Shown here piece by piece: positions 26,801-35,715 of a stretch of DNA of 64,000 nucleotides (position 1 is the first letter of the stretch; each line of letters begins with the position of its first letter). The notes beneath the pieces are model-generated. The model did not search any database and was not told the DNA's origin. It saw only the letters and a list, made by a program, of their open reading frames with translations. This DNA is from a beta proteobacterium MWH-UniP1 (GTDB lineage: Bacteria > Pseudomonadota > Gammaproteobacteria > Burkholderiales > Burkholderiaceae_A): assembly GCA_036362785.1 (NCBI GenBank), contig CP143625.1, positions 993,401 to 1,057,400 of the forward strand, given 5' to 3'. A program made the translations under genes and the position numbers.

Positions 26801-27427
26801 GGGATCAAAAACACGCAGGGTGTCGACTTCATCGTCGAGCAGCTCAATGCGATAGGGCAGATTGCTGCCTGTTGGGTAAAGGTCAATCAGGCCACCACGC
26901 CAGGCATACTCACCGGGGGTGACGACCTGTGAGACTGGGCTGTAGCCGGCGGTCTGCAGTTGCTGTCGTAATCCATCCGCAGAGATACGCTGGCCTTTTC
27001 TAAAGAAAAAAGTCTGCGATGCGAGAAACGAGGGTGGTGCAATCCGTTGCAAGGCCGTGGATGCCGAGACCACCAAGACATCCAGCTGGCCGGTCGATGC
27101 CTGGTAGAGCGTGAGTAGCCTTTCCGAGACCAAATCCTGATGTGGAGAGAAGGCCTCGTAGGGCAGGGTCTCCCAATCGGGCAGCAGACGAACCTGTAGC
27201 GATGGCTCAAAAAACCGAATCTCGTCAGCAAGTCGCTGGGCATCTAGTGCGGCTTCACAGACCACCAATAGCCGCGCCCCTGCCGTGTTGGCCTTGGCCT
27301 GCTGGGCAAGCTTGGCCGCCCAGTCGGCGAGCAGCCAGGCGTCTGCGCTGCCGCAAGGCCGGGCAAGAGACAGGTGATGGCCCGCACTGGGCGGGGTTCG
27401 CCCATAGGCGGAAAAAGGACTCGGCAT
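23867..27427 (-). CDS. mfd: Transcription-repair coupling factor Mfd
   Basis: Large ATP-dependent translocase that removes stalled RNA polymerase and recruits UvrA. I start it at the ATG whose first base is 27427 (MPSPFSAYGR), giving 1186 residues, near the family norm of 1150; the frame stays open upstream but lacks homology. Domains in order are the UvrB-like N part, the RNA polymerase-interacting domain (IGDPVVHIQHGIGRYLGL), and the RecG-like helicase with CGDVGFGKTEVALRAA (Walker A), DEEH (Walker B) and TATPIPRTL. The C-terminal TRCF domain (ELGSGFFLAMHDLEIRGAG) is next. The start is only 36 bases from the divergent ispDF start. Confidence 0.96.
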   Translation of the reverse strand: MPSPFSAYGRTPPSAGHHLSLARPCGSADAWLLADWAAKLAQQAKANTAGARLLVVCEAALDAQRLADEIRFFEPSLQVRLLPDWETLPYEAFSPHQDLVSERLLTLYQASTGQLDVLVVSASTALQRIAPPSFLASQTFFFRKGQRISADGLRQQLQTAGYSPVSQVVTPGEYAWRGGLIDLYPTGSNLPYRIELLDDEVDTLRVFDPDSQRTIHPVQEIRLLPGREFPSNEQAAQAFRARWREVFEGDPSRCSLYKDAGKGLFGAGIEYYLPLLFDQVANIFDYLPQEGGAIATIGQVDQAFEEFHRDLLSRYTFLKADIERPVLAPDALYLSSETFFTQTKPLARLSLRADTTPSINRAHHATANADDQNQDQPFAALADIAADRRAADPVEKLRQFSDQLKTDTQNRFLMTAESPGRRETLSHYLSEHGIAHRLIDTLEAARQHNTPEIQLMVAPLHAGFAAPWARLYIATEGELFAQVARRQRHGKRQSETNIDSIVRDLSELRIGDPVVHIQHGIGRYLGLVHLDMGEGDTEFLQLEYADDAKLYIPVSQLHVIGRYSGANPENAMLHTLGSGQWDKLKKKAAKRARDTAAELLNIYARRAARQGHAFKFDAIDYERFADGFGFEETPDQLAAIHAVVQDMVSGKPMDRLVCGDVGFGKTEVALRAAFLAVMDGKQVAVLTPTTLLAEQHFQTFQDRFADWPVKISELSRFRSGKEIQTAIDGLAHGKVDIVIGTHKLLSAGVKFDRLGLVIIDEEHRFGVRQKEALKALRSEVDVLTLTATPIPRTLAMSMEGIRDFSVIATAPQKRLAIKTFVRQENDGVVREALLRELKRGGQCYVLHNQVETINNRRDALQKLVPEARIEIAHGQMHERDLERVMRDFHSQRINVLLCTTIIETGIDVPSANTIVIYRADRFGLAQLHQLRGRVGRSHHQAYAYLLTPGEAAMTKDAVKRLEAIQAMEELGSGFFLAMHDLEIRGAGEVLGDNQSGDITEVGFQMYADMLTQAVNALKAGREPDLDAPLAAVTEINLHTPALLPNSYCGDIHERLTLYKRLANANDLEALEVLEEELVDRFGSPPDAAKALLETHRLRLFAKPVGVLKIDATEEAITITFDQHAQVDPAKVIRLIQTDKRYRLLGNEKLRCDTAIADISQRARTIREILAGIAAAPNPTSTSTLTV

Positions 27428-27463
27428 GAAGAGAACGATCGAAAACGGTAAATTGTAGGTTCT

Positions 27464-28795
27464 ATGGAAATAAAAAGTCGGCTTTACGCCACTCGGTCTG
27501 ACGCCCTTGCACGATTGGTGGACCTGCTTGGGACATCTTGCCAGGCTGTTGCGGTGATCCCTGCAGCGGGCCGCGGTGAGCGCAGCGGTCTGTCTCAGCC
27601 CAAGCAATACCATCGCCTTTCGGGGGTCACGATGTTGGCCAGAAGTATTCAGGCGCTGGCCAAGTTTGAGCCATGTGCGGCGGTGGTGGTGGTACTGCAC
27701 CCCGAGGACTCGCTTTGGGCCGCGATGGATGTTGATGGGGAACTGGCCAACTGTCCCCGAGTGGTTGCGGTGCGAATCGGTGGTGCGTCACGCCGTGATT
27801 CCGTTGTGGCGGGCTGTGCGCTCGTTGCGGATGCACTGTCCCAGTTACAGGCATCGTCTGGCTCTGCTCAGCTTGGCGGTACGAAGGCCTCAGACCCGTG
27901 GGTCTTGGTCCACGATGCGGCCCGACCTGGCCTTGGAATCACTAGTCTGGAGCGGCTCTGGCAGGCGGTGGCTGGTGGGTCTGCCCAGGATCAAGACGGG
28001 AGACCGCAGGGCGGCATTCTGGCCATGCCGGTTGCCGACACCATGAAGCGTGCAAGACAAGATGCGCGCGGCCATGCGGTGGTCGATCAGACTCTAGATC
28101 GCAGCACGCTGTGGGCGGCCCAGACGCCCCAGATGTTTTCTCTGAAGTCACTGATGGCCGCGTATGCCAATTCACCCCAGGCCACCGACGAGGCCAGTGC
28201 GGTTGAAGCCGCAGGTGGACAGGTCGTGTTGGTGAAGGGAGAGGCGAATAATTTCAAACTCACCCAGCCGGATGATTTTCGATTGATGGAGGCCGTCATG
28301 GCACAAGAAATTCCTTTTGCAGTGGGGCAGGGCTTTGATGTCCATGCCCTGGTGTCTGGCCGGCCACTGATTATTGGTGGGGTCACCATTCCGTATGAGA
28401 AGGGCTTAGATGGCCACTCCGATGCCGATGTGTTGCTGCACGCCGTCACCGATGCTATTTTGGGTGCCGCAGGTATGGGCGACATTGGGCGCCACTTTCC
28501 CGATACCGACCCTGCGTTTAAAGGTGCAGACAGCAAAGTCTTGCTCACTGAGGCCGTGCAAAGAGTTCGTGCCAAGGGATGGCGTGTGGCGCAGATCGAT
28601 GCCACAGTGATTGCACAGGCGCCCAAGATTTCGCCCTACGCCCCCCAGATGCAGGCAGCGATTGCTACCTGCTGTGACCTGCCTGTGGAATCCATCAACA
28701 TCAAAGGAAAAACGACAGAGCGGCTGGGCTTTACTGGCCGCGGTGAGGGCATTGCGGCCCAGGCCATTGCCATGTTGGTGCGCGCTGGCCAATGA
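27464..28795 (+). CDS. ispDF: Bifunctional IspD-IspF fusion (MEP pathway)
   Basis: One 443-residue frame carries two enzymes of isoprenoid synthesis. Residues ~28-275 are IspD (MEP cytidylyltransferase) with [27 protein letters not shown] and AAQTPQMF. Residues ~283-443 are IspF (MECDP synthase) with the metal motif [23 protein letters not shown] and [16 protein letters not shown]. The linker is only about eight residues (VMAQEIPFA). Separate ispD and ispF genes are usual in related bacteria, so the fusion is notable; fusions are known in alphaproteobacteria and Campylobacter. IspC/DXR is not here. The N terminus has ~25 residues before the IspD fold, so the start may be later. The 3' end overlaps the next gene by 4 bases. 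Confidence 0.94.
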   Translation: MEIKSRLYATRSDALARLVDLLGTSCQAVAVIPAAGRGERSGLSQPKQYHRLSGVTMLARSIQALAKFEPCAAVVVVLHPEDSLWAAMDVDGELANCPRVVAVRIGGASRRDSVVAGCALVADALSQLQASSGSAQLGGTKASDPWVLVHDAARPGLGITSLERLWQAVAGGSAQDQDGRPQGGILAMPVADTMKRARQDARGHAVVDQTLDRSTLWAAQTPQMFSLKSLMAAYANSPQATDEASAVEAAGGQVVLVKGEANNFKLTQPDDFRLMEAVMAQEIPFAVGQGFDVHALVSGRPLIIGGVTIPYEKGLDGHSDADVLLHAVTDAILGAAGMGDIGRHFPDTDPAFKGADSKVLLTEAVQRVRAKGWRVAQIDATVIAQAPKISPYAPQMQAAIATCCDLPVESINIKGKTTERLGFTGRGEGIAAQAIAMLVRAGQ

Positions 28796-30048
28796 CATCG
28801 ACTGTTTTGGCGATTGAGTCTGGCGGCATCAGGGCCTCTGTGGCCCTGCGCAAGGCAGACGGCACCTTAACTTACGCCGTGGCCGACTCTGGCCAATCAC
28901 ACTCGAGTCGACTCTTACCCCTTGCCCAAGCGCTTTTGCAAAAGGCTGGCATGGATTGGCAGGATCTTGATGGGATTGCGGTGGGCATTGGCCCGGGGTC
29001 GTTTACGGGGTTGCGTGTGGCCTGCGGCATTGCCCAGGGCTTGGCACTGGGCTCTGGGAAACCGCTTCTTGGCGTGAATGGGTTTGAGGCAACGGCCTAT
29101 GCCTGGTGGTCGTCGTTATCAGAAGAGCTGCGCCGTGACTATGCCGCCCACCAACCAATTCCGGTTCGGATTTCATTTGATGCGCGGCTGGGCGAGCGAT
29201 TTGCGGCAACGGTGGGTCTGACGCAACAGGGCTCGGGAATTGCGCTTGCGTTTCAAGAACCGCCGGCGGTGGTGCTAGCGGAATCCGCCCACACGAGCGA
29301 TCGTGATGCTGCACGGTCTGGGGTTGATCTCGTGGACCCTGATGTGCAGGCCTTTGGGCAAGTGTCTTTGCCCTTGGCGGCATGGATTGCGCGCTTTGCT
29401 GTGGATGCCAATCTTGCTCAGCCCCGTGAGTGGGTTGGCCCATCGGAATTGCGTCCGCTGTATGTGCGCGACAAGGTGGCCCAGACGATTGCAGAGCGGC
29501 AAGAGTCACCAGATCTGGTCTGGGCCGATATGACGGCTGCCGATCTGGCCTCGGTGATGGTGATTGAACGGCAGGCCTATCCCTTTCCCTGGACATCTGG
29601 AAATTTTCAAGATTCTTTGAACGCAGGCTACACCATGCGTGTGCTGAAAGAGCGTGGCGTAATGATTGGCTACGTGGTGTGGATGCGCGTGGTGGATGAA
29701 GTGCACCTGCTGAACATTGCGCTATCGCCTGCCCGTCAGGGCCGTGGCCTTGGGGCGTGGATGATGCGCCAATTCATGGCGCAGGTCCGTGATGCCGGCA
29801 TAGATCAAATTTTGTTAGAAGTGCGGCCCAGTAACACTGCCGCGATTGGTCTTTACCGCAAACTCGGTTTCAAAGACATTGGCCTTCGCAAGGGCTACTA
29901 CCCCAATCATGCGGCACCAGCGTCTGTGGCCAGCGCAAGTCAGTTGAACTCGCCCCAGAATTCGCCGATGCGTGAAGATGCGATTGTGATGCGCCTTTCT
30001 GGCCTGGACACTGGTCAAGCAGTCTCAACGGAAAAGACATATGGCTGA
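28792..30048 (+). CDS. TsaB-RimI fusion protein
   Basis: A 418-residue fusion. Residues 1 to ~245 are TsaB, partner of TsaD in making N6-threonylcarbamoyladenosine at tRNA position 37. Landmarks are [19 protein letters not shown] and [20 protein letters not shown]. Residues ~245-410 are RimI, the GNAT acetyltransferase of ribosomal protein S18, with the acetyl-CoA loop [12 protein letters not shown] and [20 protein letters not shown]. The start overlaps the ispDF stop (ATGA) and its stop overlaps the next start by 8 bases. The fusion is known in some other bacteria. A small poorly conserved insert (NSPQNSP region) lies before the last strand of RimI. Confidence 0.92.
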   Translation: MTSTVLAIESGGIRASVALRKADGTLTYAVADSGQSHSSRLLPLAQALLQKAGMDWQDLDGIAVGIGPGSFTGLRVACGIAQGLALGSGKPLLGVNGFEATAYAWWSSLSEELRRDYAAHQPIPVRISFDARLGERFAATVGLTQQGSGIALAFQEPPAVVLAESAHTSDRDAARSGVDLVDPDVQAFGQVSLPLAAWIARFAVDANLAQPREWVGPSELRPLYVRDKVAQTIAERQESPDLVWADMTAADLASVMVIERQAYPFPWTSGNFQDSLNAGYTMRVLKERGVMIGYVVWMRVVDEVHLLNIALSPARQGRGLGAWMMRQFMAQVRDAGIDQILLEVRPSNTAAIGLYRKLGFKDIGLRKGYYPNHAAPASVASASQLNSPQNSPMREDAIVMRLSGLDTGQAVSTEKTYG

Positions 30049-30505
30049 GCTATCCAAAGAGGCCATGCAGCTTTTAGAGCTCACGCCCCGATGGGAGTTG
30101 CGGCCCGAGTATCGGCCTGCTGCATCGATTTCAGCATCCCCGCGAGAGTCGATGGTGGTGGTTGGGCTTGCGGCCTCTTCTGCTGGGCAGATGTTGTGGA
30201 CAGCCATTTCCAGGGCGATGATCGAGATGGGGTATCCACGGCCAATCATTGAGAGCGCGGTGATCCTGAGTTCGCCACAGGTGGATCGTGTGGTGCAGGT
30301 GTTGCTGTCAAAGCGGCCGGCATCGCTCTTGGTGTTTGGTGAGGCTTTTTTAAGTGAGATTGAGTCTGCCCATGCGGCGGCCCTGCAAGATTGCCGAGTG
30401 ATCAGTGTCACGCCATTAGAAGGCCTGACGCAGGAGCCGGCCCGCAAAGCCCAGCTCTGGTCTGTGTTGCATCAGCTTCGTGTTGAGATGGCGTTTGAAC
30501 GCTAG
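30041..30505 (+). CDS. holD: Probable DNA polymerase III psi subunit (HolD-like)
   Basis: A 154-residue protein of weak similarity. The N-terminal LLELTPRWELRPE recalls the start of HolD (GITQWSLRRP), the peptide by which psi contacts chi. The C-terminal PARKAQLWSVLHQLR matches the conserved PTARAALWQQI end of E. coli HolD. Position supports this: in enterobacteria holD lies directly beside rimI, and here it follows the RimI half of a fusion with an 8-base overlap. If correct, it bridges the clamp loader and the chi-SSB complex. The assignment is by short motifs and synteny, so it is moderate. Confidence 0.6.
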   Translation: MAELSKEAMQLLELTPRWELRPEYRPAASISASPRESMVVVGLAASSAGQMLWTAISRAMIEMGYPRPIIESAVILSSPQVDRVVQVLLSKRPASLLVFGEAFLSEIESAHAAALQDCRVISVTPLEGLTQEPARKAQLWSVLHQLRVEMAFER

Positions 30506-30510
30506 GTCTG

Positions 30511-30552
30511 GGTGTCAGACACCTTGTCAGACAAACCTCGGTGTCAGACACC
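30511..30552. repeat. Pair of GGTGTCAGACACC palindromes
   Basis: Two perfect copies of GGTGTCAGACACC (30511-30523 and 30540-30552) frame a degenerate palindrome TTGTCAGACAA (30524-30534). They fill the 50-base gap between the convergent holD-like and lplT genes. The same element occurs near 9540. They could act as RNA hairpins or as protein sites; no transposase gene is near. Confidence 0.8.
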
Positions 30553-30555
30553 TGC

Positions 30556-31824
30556 TTAGTGCGGATTCTTATGAATTCCAATTAAGGAATCTAAGTCGTA
30601 GCGGGCCTTGTTTTGCCGATAGCGCTTGATCACCAGCCACATGGTGCCTGCCACAAATAGGCCAAACACGATAATCACAGTGTTGACGTGCAGATCAAAC
30701 TTGATCAGTAAGGTGTAAAGGCCAAGCATCAGCAGCACATTTAAATTCTCGTTGAAATTCTGAACGGCGATGGAGTGGCCAGCCGAGAGCAGCACATGGC
30801 CACGGTGTTGCAGCAACGCATTCATGGGCACCACAAAGTAGCCGGCCAATCCGCCAATGATGACGAGCAGGGGAATGGATGCCCCCAGCGAGGTGACCAG
30901 GGTCATCAGCGGCACTACTAGGCCCATGATCACCCCCAGCTTTAAAACCGATGGGGTTTGTTTGAGCGGCACAAAACGGGCGGCGAGCACTGCCCCCAAG
31001 GCAATGCCAATCGCAACAATGCCCTGCAAAATCGCTGCTTTATTGAGTGGCATGCCCAGTTGCACTTCCGCCCATTTCAACACGATGAATTGCAGCGTGG
31101 CCCCAGCCCCCCAAAACAGGGTCGTTACCGCCAGTGAGATTTGGCCAAGCTTGTCATTCCACAGTGTTTTATTGCAGTACCAAAAATCGGCAATCAATTT
31201 GAATGGGTTGCGATGTTGTTTGTCATACCGGGCACCCGTGTCGGGAATGCGCAAATTGAACCCGGCCGCCAAGAGATAAATACAGGCAATCACCAAGATG
31301 GCGCTCTCTGCTGGGCTATCAATCCCGGTGTCCACCATCGGGAAATCAAACCCCAGGAAAAAGCCACTGATGGTGGGGCTAATCAGCGCACCGCCCACCA
31401 TGGTGCCCAGAATAATCGAGCTCACGGTGGTGCCTTCGATCCAACCATTGGCCGCCACAAGTTTTTCAGGCGGCAGCAGTTCGGTCAGGATGCCGTACTT
31501 TGCTGGCGAGTAAGCGGCTGCGCCAAAGCCCACCATGGCATAAGCCAGAAGCGGATGCACCGAGAAAAAGAGCAGCGCACAGCCCACGACCTTGATGGTG
31601 TTGGTAATGAACATGACCTTGCCTTTGGGCATGGAGTCTGCAAAGGCACCCACAAAGGGGGCGAGCACCACATAGGACACGGTAAAAAAGAGTTTGAGCA
31701 GCGGGCGCATCCATTCGGGCGCAGCAAGCTCAATGAGCAGGGCGATCGCGGCGATGAGTAATGCGTTATCGGCAAGCGAGGAGAAAAACTGCGCTGCCAT
31801 GATGGTGTAAAAACCGCGTTTCAT
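30556..31824 (-). CDS. lplT: Lysophospholipid transporter LplT
   Basis: MFS-type membrane protein of 422 residues with about 12 hydrophobic segments. It flips lysophospholipids such as lyso-PE across the inner membrane for re-acylation. Recognised from the start MKRGFYTIMAAQFFSSLADNA-like region, SPAKYGILTELLPPEKLVAANGW and the PMNALLQHRGHVLLSAGHSIAVQNFNEN segment, all typical of LplT. The usual partner aas is not adjacent. It is divergent from alr, with 57 bases between the starts, and converges on the holD-like gene over a pair of palindromes. Confidence 0.93.
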   Translation of the reverse strand: MKRGFYTIMAAQFFSSLADNALLIAAIALLIELAAPEWMRPLLKLFFTVSYVVLAPFVGAFADSMPKGKVMFITNTIKVVGCALLFFSVHPLLAYAMVGFGAAAYSPAKYGILTELLPPEKLVAANGWIEGTTVSSIILGTMVGGALISPTISGFFLGFDFPMVDTGIDSPAESAILVIACIYLLAAGFNLRIPDTGARYDKQHRNPFKLIADFWYCNKTLWNDKLGQISLAVTTLFWGAGATLQFIVLKWAEVQLGMPLNKAAILQGIVAIGIALGAVLAARFVPLKQTPSVLKLGVIMGLVVPLMTLVTSLGASIPLLVIIGGLAGYFVVPMNALLQHRGHVLLSAGHSIAVQNFNENLNVLLMLGLYTLLIKFDLHVNTVIIVFGLFVAGTMWLVIKRYRQNKARYDLDSLIGIHKNPH

Positions 31825-31881
31825 GATCCCTTTTTTTGTGTTGCATCATGATTAGAGCATGAACGCATAAAATCTCTGTGT

Positions 31882-32991
31882 ATGCCCCGACCAATTCGCC
31901 TTACTGTTCATATTGACGCAATGCGTCATAATTTGTCTTGTATCCGCCAGCGCGTGGGCCAGTCCCGCATCTGGGCGGTGGCCAAGGCCAACGCCTATGG
32001 CCAGGGCATAGCCCAGGCGGTGCGTGCCTTTGCATCGGCCGATGGCCTGGCGGTCCTGGACTTGTCCGAAGCACAGGCCGCCCGAGAGTCTGGCTGGGCC
32101 AAACCAATCCTGATGATCGAAGGGGCTTTTTCAGCTGAAGATCTCTCGGTGATGGCGCAGCTTGATCTCACCACGGTGATTTCAACGCCAGAGCAGGCCC
32201 AGTGTTTTATCCAGGCTAGCCAAACGCCAAGTTCGGCTTGGGTGAAACTGAACACCGGCATGAATCGGCTTGGTTTGAATCCCCAGCTAAGCGATACGGA
32301 AATTGCCGATCTACTTCTGCCAATTCAACAAAAGCTTCGCCAGCCCTTGGGCTGGATGACCCACTTCGCCAATGCTGACACCGATGATGGCTGGCAGGCG
32401 CAGCTGTCTTGTTTTCAAGGCTGGCAGCCCAGGCTTGCGCGGGCCATCGGCGGGGCGGTTGGCCCAGTATCCCTGGCGAACTCTGCGGCGAGTCTGTCAA
32501 TTCCCCAGGCCTATGCCGACTGGGTGCGGCCGGGCATTGCGCTCTACGGCGCAACCCCCTGGGCCGATGGGGTGGCGGCACATACGGCGGCGGGCCTGGG
32601 TCTGCGCCCTGTGCAGCAGCTCACCAGTGAAATCATTGCGATACAGCAGGTCAAGCGCGGCGAGGCCGTGGGCTATGGCGCACGCTTTGTGGCCGATCGC
32701 GACCGGCGAATTGGTGTGGTGGCAGTGGGGTATGCCGATGGTTATCCGCGTTTGGCACCCGACGGCACACCAGTATGGGTAGCAGGTCGCATCGTGCCGC
32801 TTGCCGGCCGGGTGTCGATGGACATGATTACCGTCGATCTCACCGATCACCCAGGGGCGGTGGTGGGGAGCCCTTGTGAGCTCTGGGGTGAGCATGTGGC
32901 GATCGATGATGTGGCCAATCGATCGGGCACGATTGGCTATGAATTGATGACCAAGATCACGGCCCGCGTGCCGCGTATGGTGGTGGAGTAA
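31882..32991 (+). CDS. alr: Alanine racemase
   Basis: PLP enzyme of 369 residues that makes D-alanine for peptidoglycan. The PLP lysine is in VAKANAYGQG near residue 36 and the catalytic tyrosine in GYGARF near residue 268. GMNRLGL, ANSAAS and VSMDMITVDLT are also conserved. It is followed after 2 bases by radA with a GTG start, so the two are probably co-transcribed. The gap to lplT is short and AT-rich (CATAAAATC) and probably holds divergent promoters. Confidence 0.95.
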   Translation: MPRPIRLTVHIDAMRHNLSCIRQRVGQSRIWAVAKANAYGQGIAQAVRAFASADGLAVLDLSEAQAARESGWAKPILMIEGAFSAEDLSVMAQLDLTTVISTPEQAQCFIQASQTPSSAWVKLNTGMNRLGLNPQLSDTEIADLLLPIQQKLRQPLGWMTHFANADTDDGWQAQLSCFQGWQPRLARAIGGAVGPVSLANSAASLSIPQAYADWVRPGIALYGATPWADGVAAHTAAGLGLRPVQQLTSEIIAIQQVKRGEAVGYGARFVADRDRRIGVVAVGYADGYPRLAPDGTPVWVAGRIVPLAGRVSMDMITVDLTDHPGAVVGSPCELWGEHVAIDDVANRSGTIGYELMTKITARVPRMVVE

Positions 32992-32993
32992 AA

Positions 32994-34373
32994 GTGGCCA
33001 AAGAAAAATCGCAGTTTGTCTGCCGAGAGTGTGGGAGTGCCTTTCCCAAGTGGGCCGGCCAGTGTGATGGCTGCGGCTCTTGGAATACCTTGGAAGAGAT
33101 TCGTGCAGCGGCGGTATCGCGCCGTGGCCAGGCGCCAGTATCGATTGCGCCAACCACCCAGGCGGTCAGGCTCTCAGATGTTCAGGCCCAAGAGTTGCCA
33201 CGTATTCCAACCGGTAGCGAAGAGTTTGATCGGGTGCTCGGTGGTGGGTTTGTTCCGGGCGGTGTGGTGCTGATCGGCGGCGACCCGGGTATTGGCAAAT
33301 CCACACTCTTGTTGCAGGCCCTGGCCCATTTGAGTCAGAACGCATCCACGCTCTATGTCAGTGGCGAAGAATCGGTCGAGCAGGTGGCGCTGCGTGCCAA
33401 ACGTCTCGCGTTATCTTCGAATGCGCTTACGGTATTGGCCGAAATTCAGCTTGAAGAAATCCTGGCCCAGTTGATGGCGCAAAAGCCACAGCTGGTGGTG
33501 ATCGATTCAATCCAGACCTTGTTCAGTGATGCATTGACCGCTGCACCGGGGTCGGTCTCTCAAGTACGCGAGTGTTCGTCGCGCTTAACCCGTTGGGCCA
33601 AAGAAAGTGGTTGCACCGTGATTCTGGTGGGCCATGTCACCAAAGAGGGGACGCTCGCTGGCCCACGTGTTCTGGAACACATTGTGGACACCGTCTTGTA
33701 TTTCGAGGGCGATTCACAGGCGTCTTACCGTGTGATTCGTGCCATCAAGAATCGCTTTGGCACGGTCAACGAGATTGGTGTCTTTGCCATGACGGATCGC
33801 GGACTCAAAGCCGTGAGCAATCCATCGGCACTCTTTTTATCGCCCGGCCATCTGGGCATGCAGGGCGAGCAGACCGTGCCGGGCTCTTGTGTCTTGGTGA
33901 CGCAAGAGGGCTCTCGGCCTTTGCTGGTAGAAATACAGGCGCTGGTGGACACCGCCCATGTGCCCAATCCGCGGCGGCTATCGGTGGGGCTAGAGCCACA
34001 GCGGTTGGCCATGTTGTTGGCGGTGCTACACCGTCATGCGGGCATTGCCTGCTTTGATCAAGATGTGTTTATCAATGCCGTGGGTGGTGTGCGCATTAAC
34101 GAGCCTGCGGCAGATCTTGCAGTGATTTTATCGATCGTGTCATCCATGCGTAACAAGGCCCTGCCCAAGGGCATGGTGGCCTTTGGTGAAGTGGGGTTGG
34201 CCGGTGAGATTCGTCCTGCACCACGTGGCCAAGAGCGATTGAAAGAGGCCGCCAAGCTTGGCTTTTCGCGGGCGCTCGTGCCGGCTGCCAATGCCCCCAA
34301 AAAACCTATCGAGGGGCTTGAAGTCATTGCGGTGTCGCGTCTGGATGATGCGATTGCAAAGATGCGCGACTGA
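32994..34373 (+). CDS. radA: DNA repair protein RadA
   Basis: RecA-like helicase/branch-migration factor of 459 residues. The N-terminal zinc finger is CRECGSAFPKWAGQCDGCGSW, the Walker A GGDPGIGKSTLL lies near residue 98 and the RadA-specific KNRFG motif near 251. The C-terminal part is the Lon-like domain (KGMVAFGEVGLAGEIRPAP). The start is GTG at 32994, 2 bases after alr. The last 50 bases overlap antisense with the end of hpnE; both reading frames look intact there. Confidence 0.95.
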   Translation: MAKEKSQFVCRECGSAFPKWAGQCDGCGSWNTLEEIRAAAVSRRGQAPVSIAPTTQAVRLSDVQAQELPRIPTGSEEFDRVLGGGFVPGGVVLIGGDPGIGKSTLLLQALAHLSQNASTLYVSGEESVEQVALRAKRLALSSNALTVLAEIQLEEILAQLMAQKPQLVVIDSIQTLFSDALTAAPGSVSQVRECSSRLTRWAKESGCTVILVGHVTKEGTLAGPRVLEHIVDTVLYFEGDSQASYRVIRAIKNRFGTVNEIGVFAMTDRGLKAVSNPSALFLSPGHLGMQGEQTVPGSCVLVTQEGSRPLLVEIQALVDTAHVPNPRRLSVGLEPQRLAMLLAVLHRHAGIACFDQDVFINAVGGVRINEPAADLAVILSIVSSMRNKALPKGMVAFGEVGLAGEIRPAPRGQERLKEAAKLGFSRALVPAANAPKKPIEGLEVIAVSRLDDAIAKMRD

Positions 34374-35715
34374 TCGTCTCTGCGGTGCGCTTGCCTGATC
34401 GCACGGCGCTTTCAATCGTTGCCGGGTAGCCGGGCTCGCAATCATCGGCACAGCGATAGATATTGGGTAGGCCAGTTAGCCCGCGCGTTTCCTCTTCGCT
34501 TGCAATGGGTGCGTTGGGTGTGGCGGCCCATGTCGCATGCTTTTCGGTAATCCATTTCTGTGGGCTGTCTTGGCAGGCAATACCAAGCTGCACGACAAGC
34601 TGTTGGTTCAGCAAGTCTCTCGCCTGATCGGCGTTTCCAATGCCATGGGCACTCACGACCACACCAATGGCACCATTGCGCTTCACTACCACCTGGCCAA
34701 TGTGTGGCGCGTCTTTGTGTGGGTTCAAGACAAACCAATCGGGAAGATGCGCGAGTTGTTGCGACTGTGCGGCGTTCAGCGCAATCCACACCGTGGTGAT
34801 CGGCCGAAAATCAAGGCCTGCCCAACGTTGCCGTGCCGGGGTCATGGGCAGTGCCGAGTCGTCCCATAAGCGGATGGATGGCCGCGCCGGCATGGCCAAG
34901 ACCACGTGCTGATAGACCTGCGGCACAGGCTGATCGCGACAATGCAGTCGGGTGCCTGTTGATGTCTGCTCTAGTCGGGTGACCAGATGCCTGGCCGCAA
35001 GGTTCACGCCTTGTTGTGCAAGCCAATTCGTGATTGGGTCCACACCATCAACACTAAGATTGGTGGGGGGTGTGAGCACATTGGTGCTGCCTTTCGGGCC
35101 TGCCAGAGAATCCCGTAACACCGCGGCCAAGATGTCGGCGCTGGCCAATTCCAATTCGGTGTTCAGGGCGCCTTCGCACAATGGCCGCCAGAAATGGTCG
35201 ACAAAGTCTTTTGGCATGTCTTGTGTTGCCAACCATTGGTGGGCGGTGATGGGGCCGACGCGCCAGTTGCTGGCCACAAGCTGTAGGATGGTTTTGCCAA
35301 TGGCCCATTTCCAGGCCAAGGGCCAGCCAATGGGCCCACGGCCCGGAATCAGGCCTGATAAAACCCGCCAGGGCCATGCCGCCTCTGACACCTGCCAGTG
35401 TTGGGCAACCACCGCGTGCGAGGTCACACCCGCCCACTGCAGGGGCCGTGACTGCCAGCGGGGCGCACCCACCATGCGCAGCAATGCAAAGGTGTCGGTG
35501 TAGGCACCGATGGTCAGGTGCTGGCCATTGTCAATGGCCAATGTTGTGTCGCGATCTGGGATTTCCCAATTGAGTCCGCGGGCGCGGCCACCAAAATGTG
35601 GCGAGGCTTCAAAGACAGTGATCTTGCTGTCGGGTGCCACACGGGTTAGCCAAGCGGCGCAAGACAGACCGGCCCAACCGCCACCAATGATGGCAATGCG
35701 GCCGCCTAAACTCAT
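34324..35715 (-). CDS. hpnE: Hydroxysqualene dehydroxylase HpnE
   Basis: FAD-dependent amine-oxidase-fold enzyme of 463 residues for the last step of the three-enzyme bacterial squalene pathway. The N-terminal dinucleotide motif is IAIIGGGWAGLSCA. Further family segments are FGGRARGLNWE, NGQHLTIGAY, and a C-terminal FAD contact region (LPNIYRCADDCEPGYPATIESAVRSG in the record, typical of carotenoid-desaturase relatives). Its start overlaps the end of hpnD (ATGA type). It is the last gene of hpnC-hpnD-hpnE, which indicates hopanoid precursor synthesis; shc is not in the window. Confidence 0.92.
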   Translation of the reverse strand: MSLGGRIAIIGGGWAGLSCAAWLTRVAPDSKITVFEASPHFGGRARGLNWEIPDRDTTLAIDNGQHLTIGAYTDTFALLRMVGAPRWQSRPLQWAGVTSHAVVAQHWQVSEAAWPWRVLSGLIPGRGPIGWPLAWKWAIGKTILQLVASNWRVGPITAHQWLATQDMPKDFVDHFWRPLCEGALNTELELASADILAAVLRDSLAGPKGSTNVLTPPTNLSVDGVDPITNWLAQQGVNLAARHLVTRLEQTSTGTRLHCRDQPVPQVYQHVVLAMPARPSIRLWDDSALPMTPARQRWAGLDFRPITTVWIALNAAQSQQLAHLPDWFVLNPHKDAPHIGQVVVKRNGAIGVVVSAHGIGNADQARDLLNQQLVVQLGIACQDSPQKWITEKHATWAATPNAPIASEEETRGLTGLPNIYRCADDCEPGYPATIESAVRSGKRTAETISRASLQSHHPDATPQ

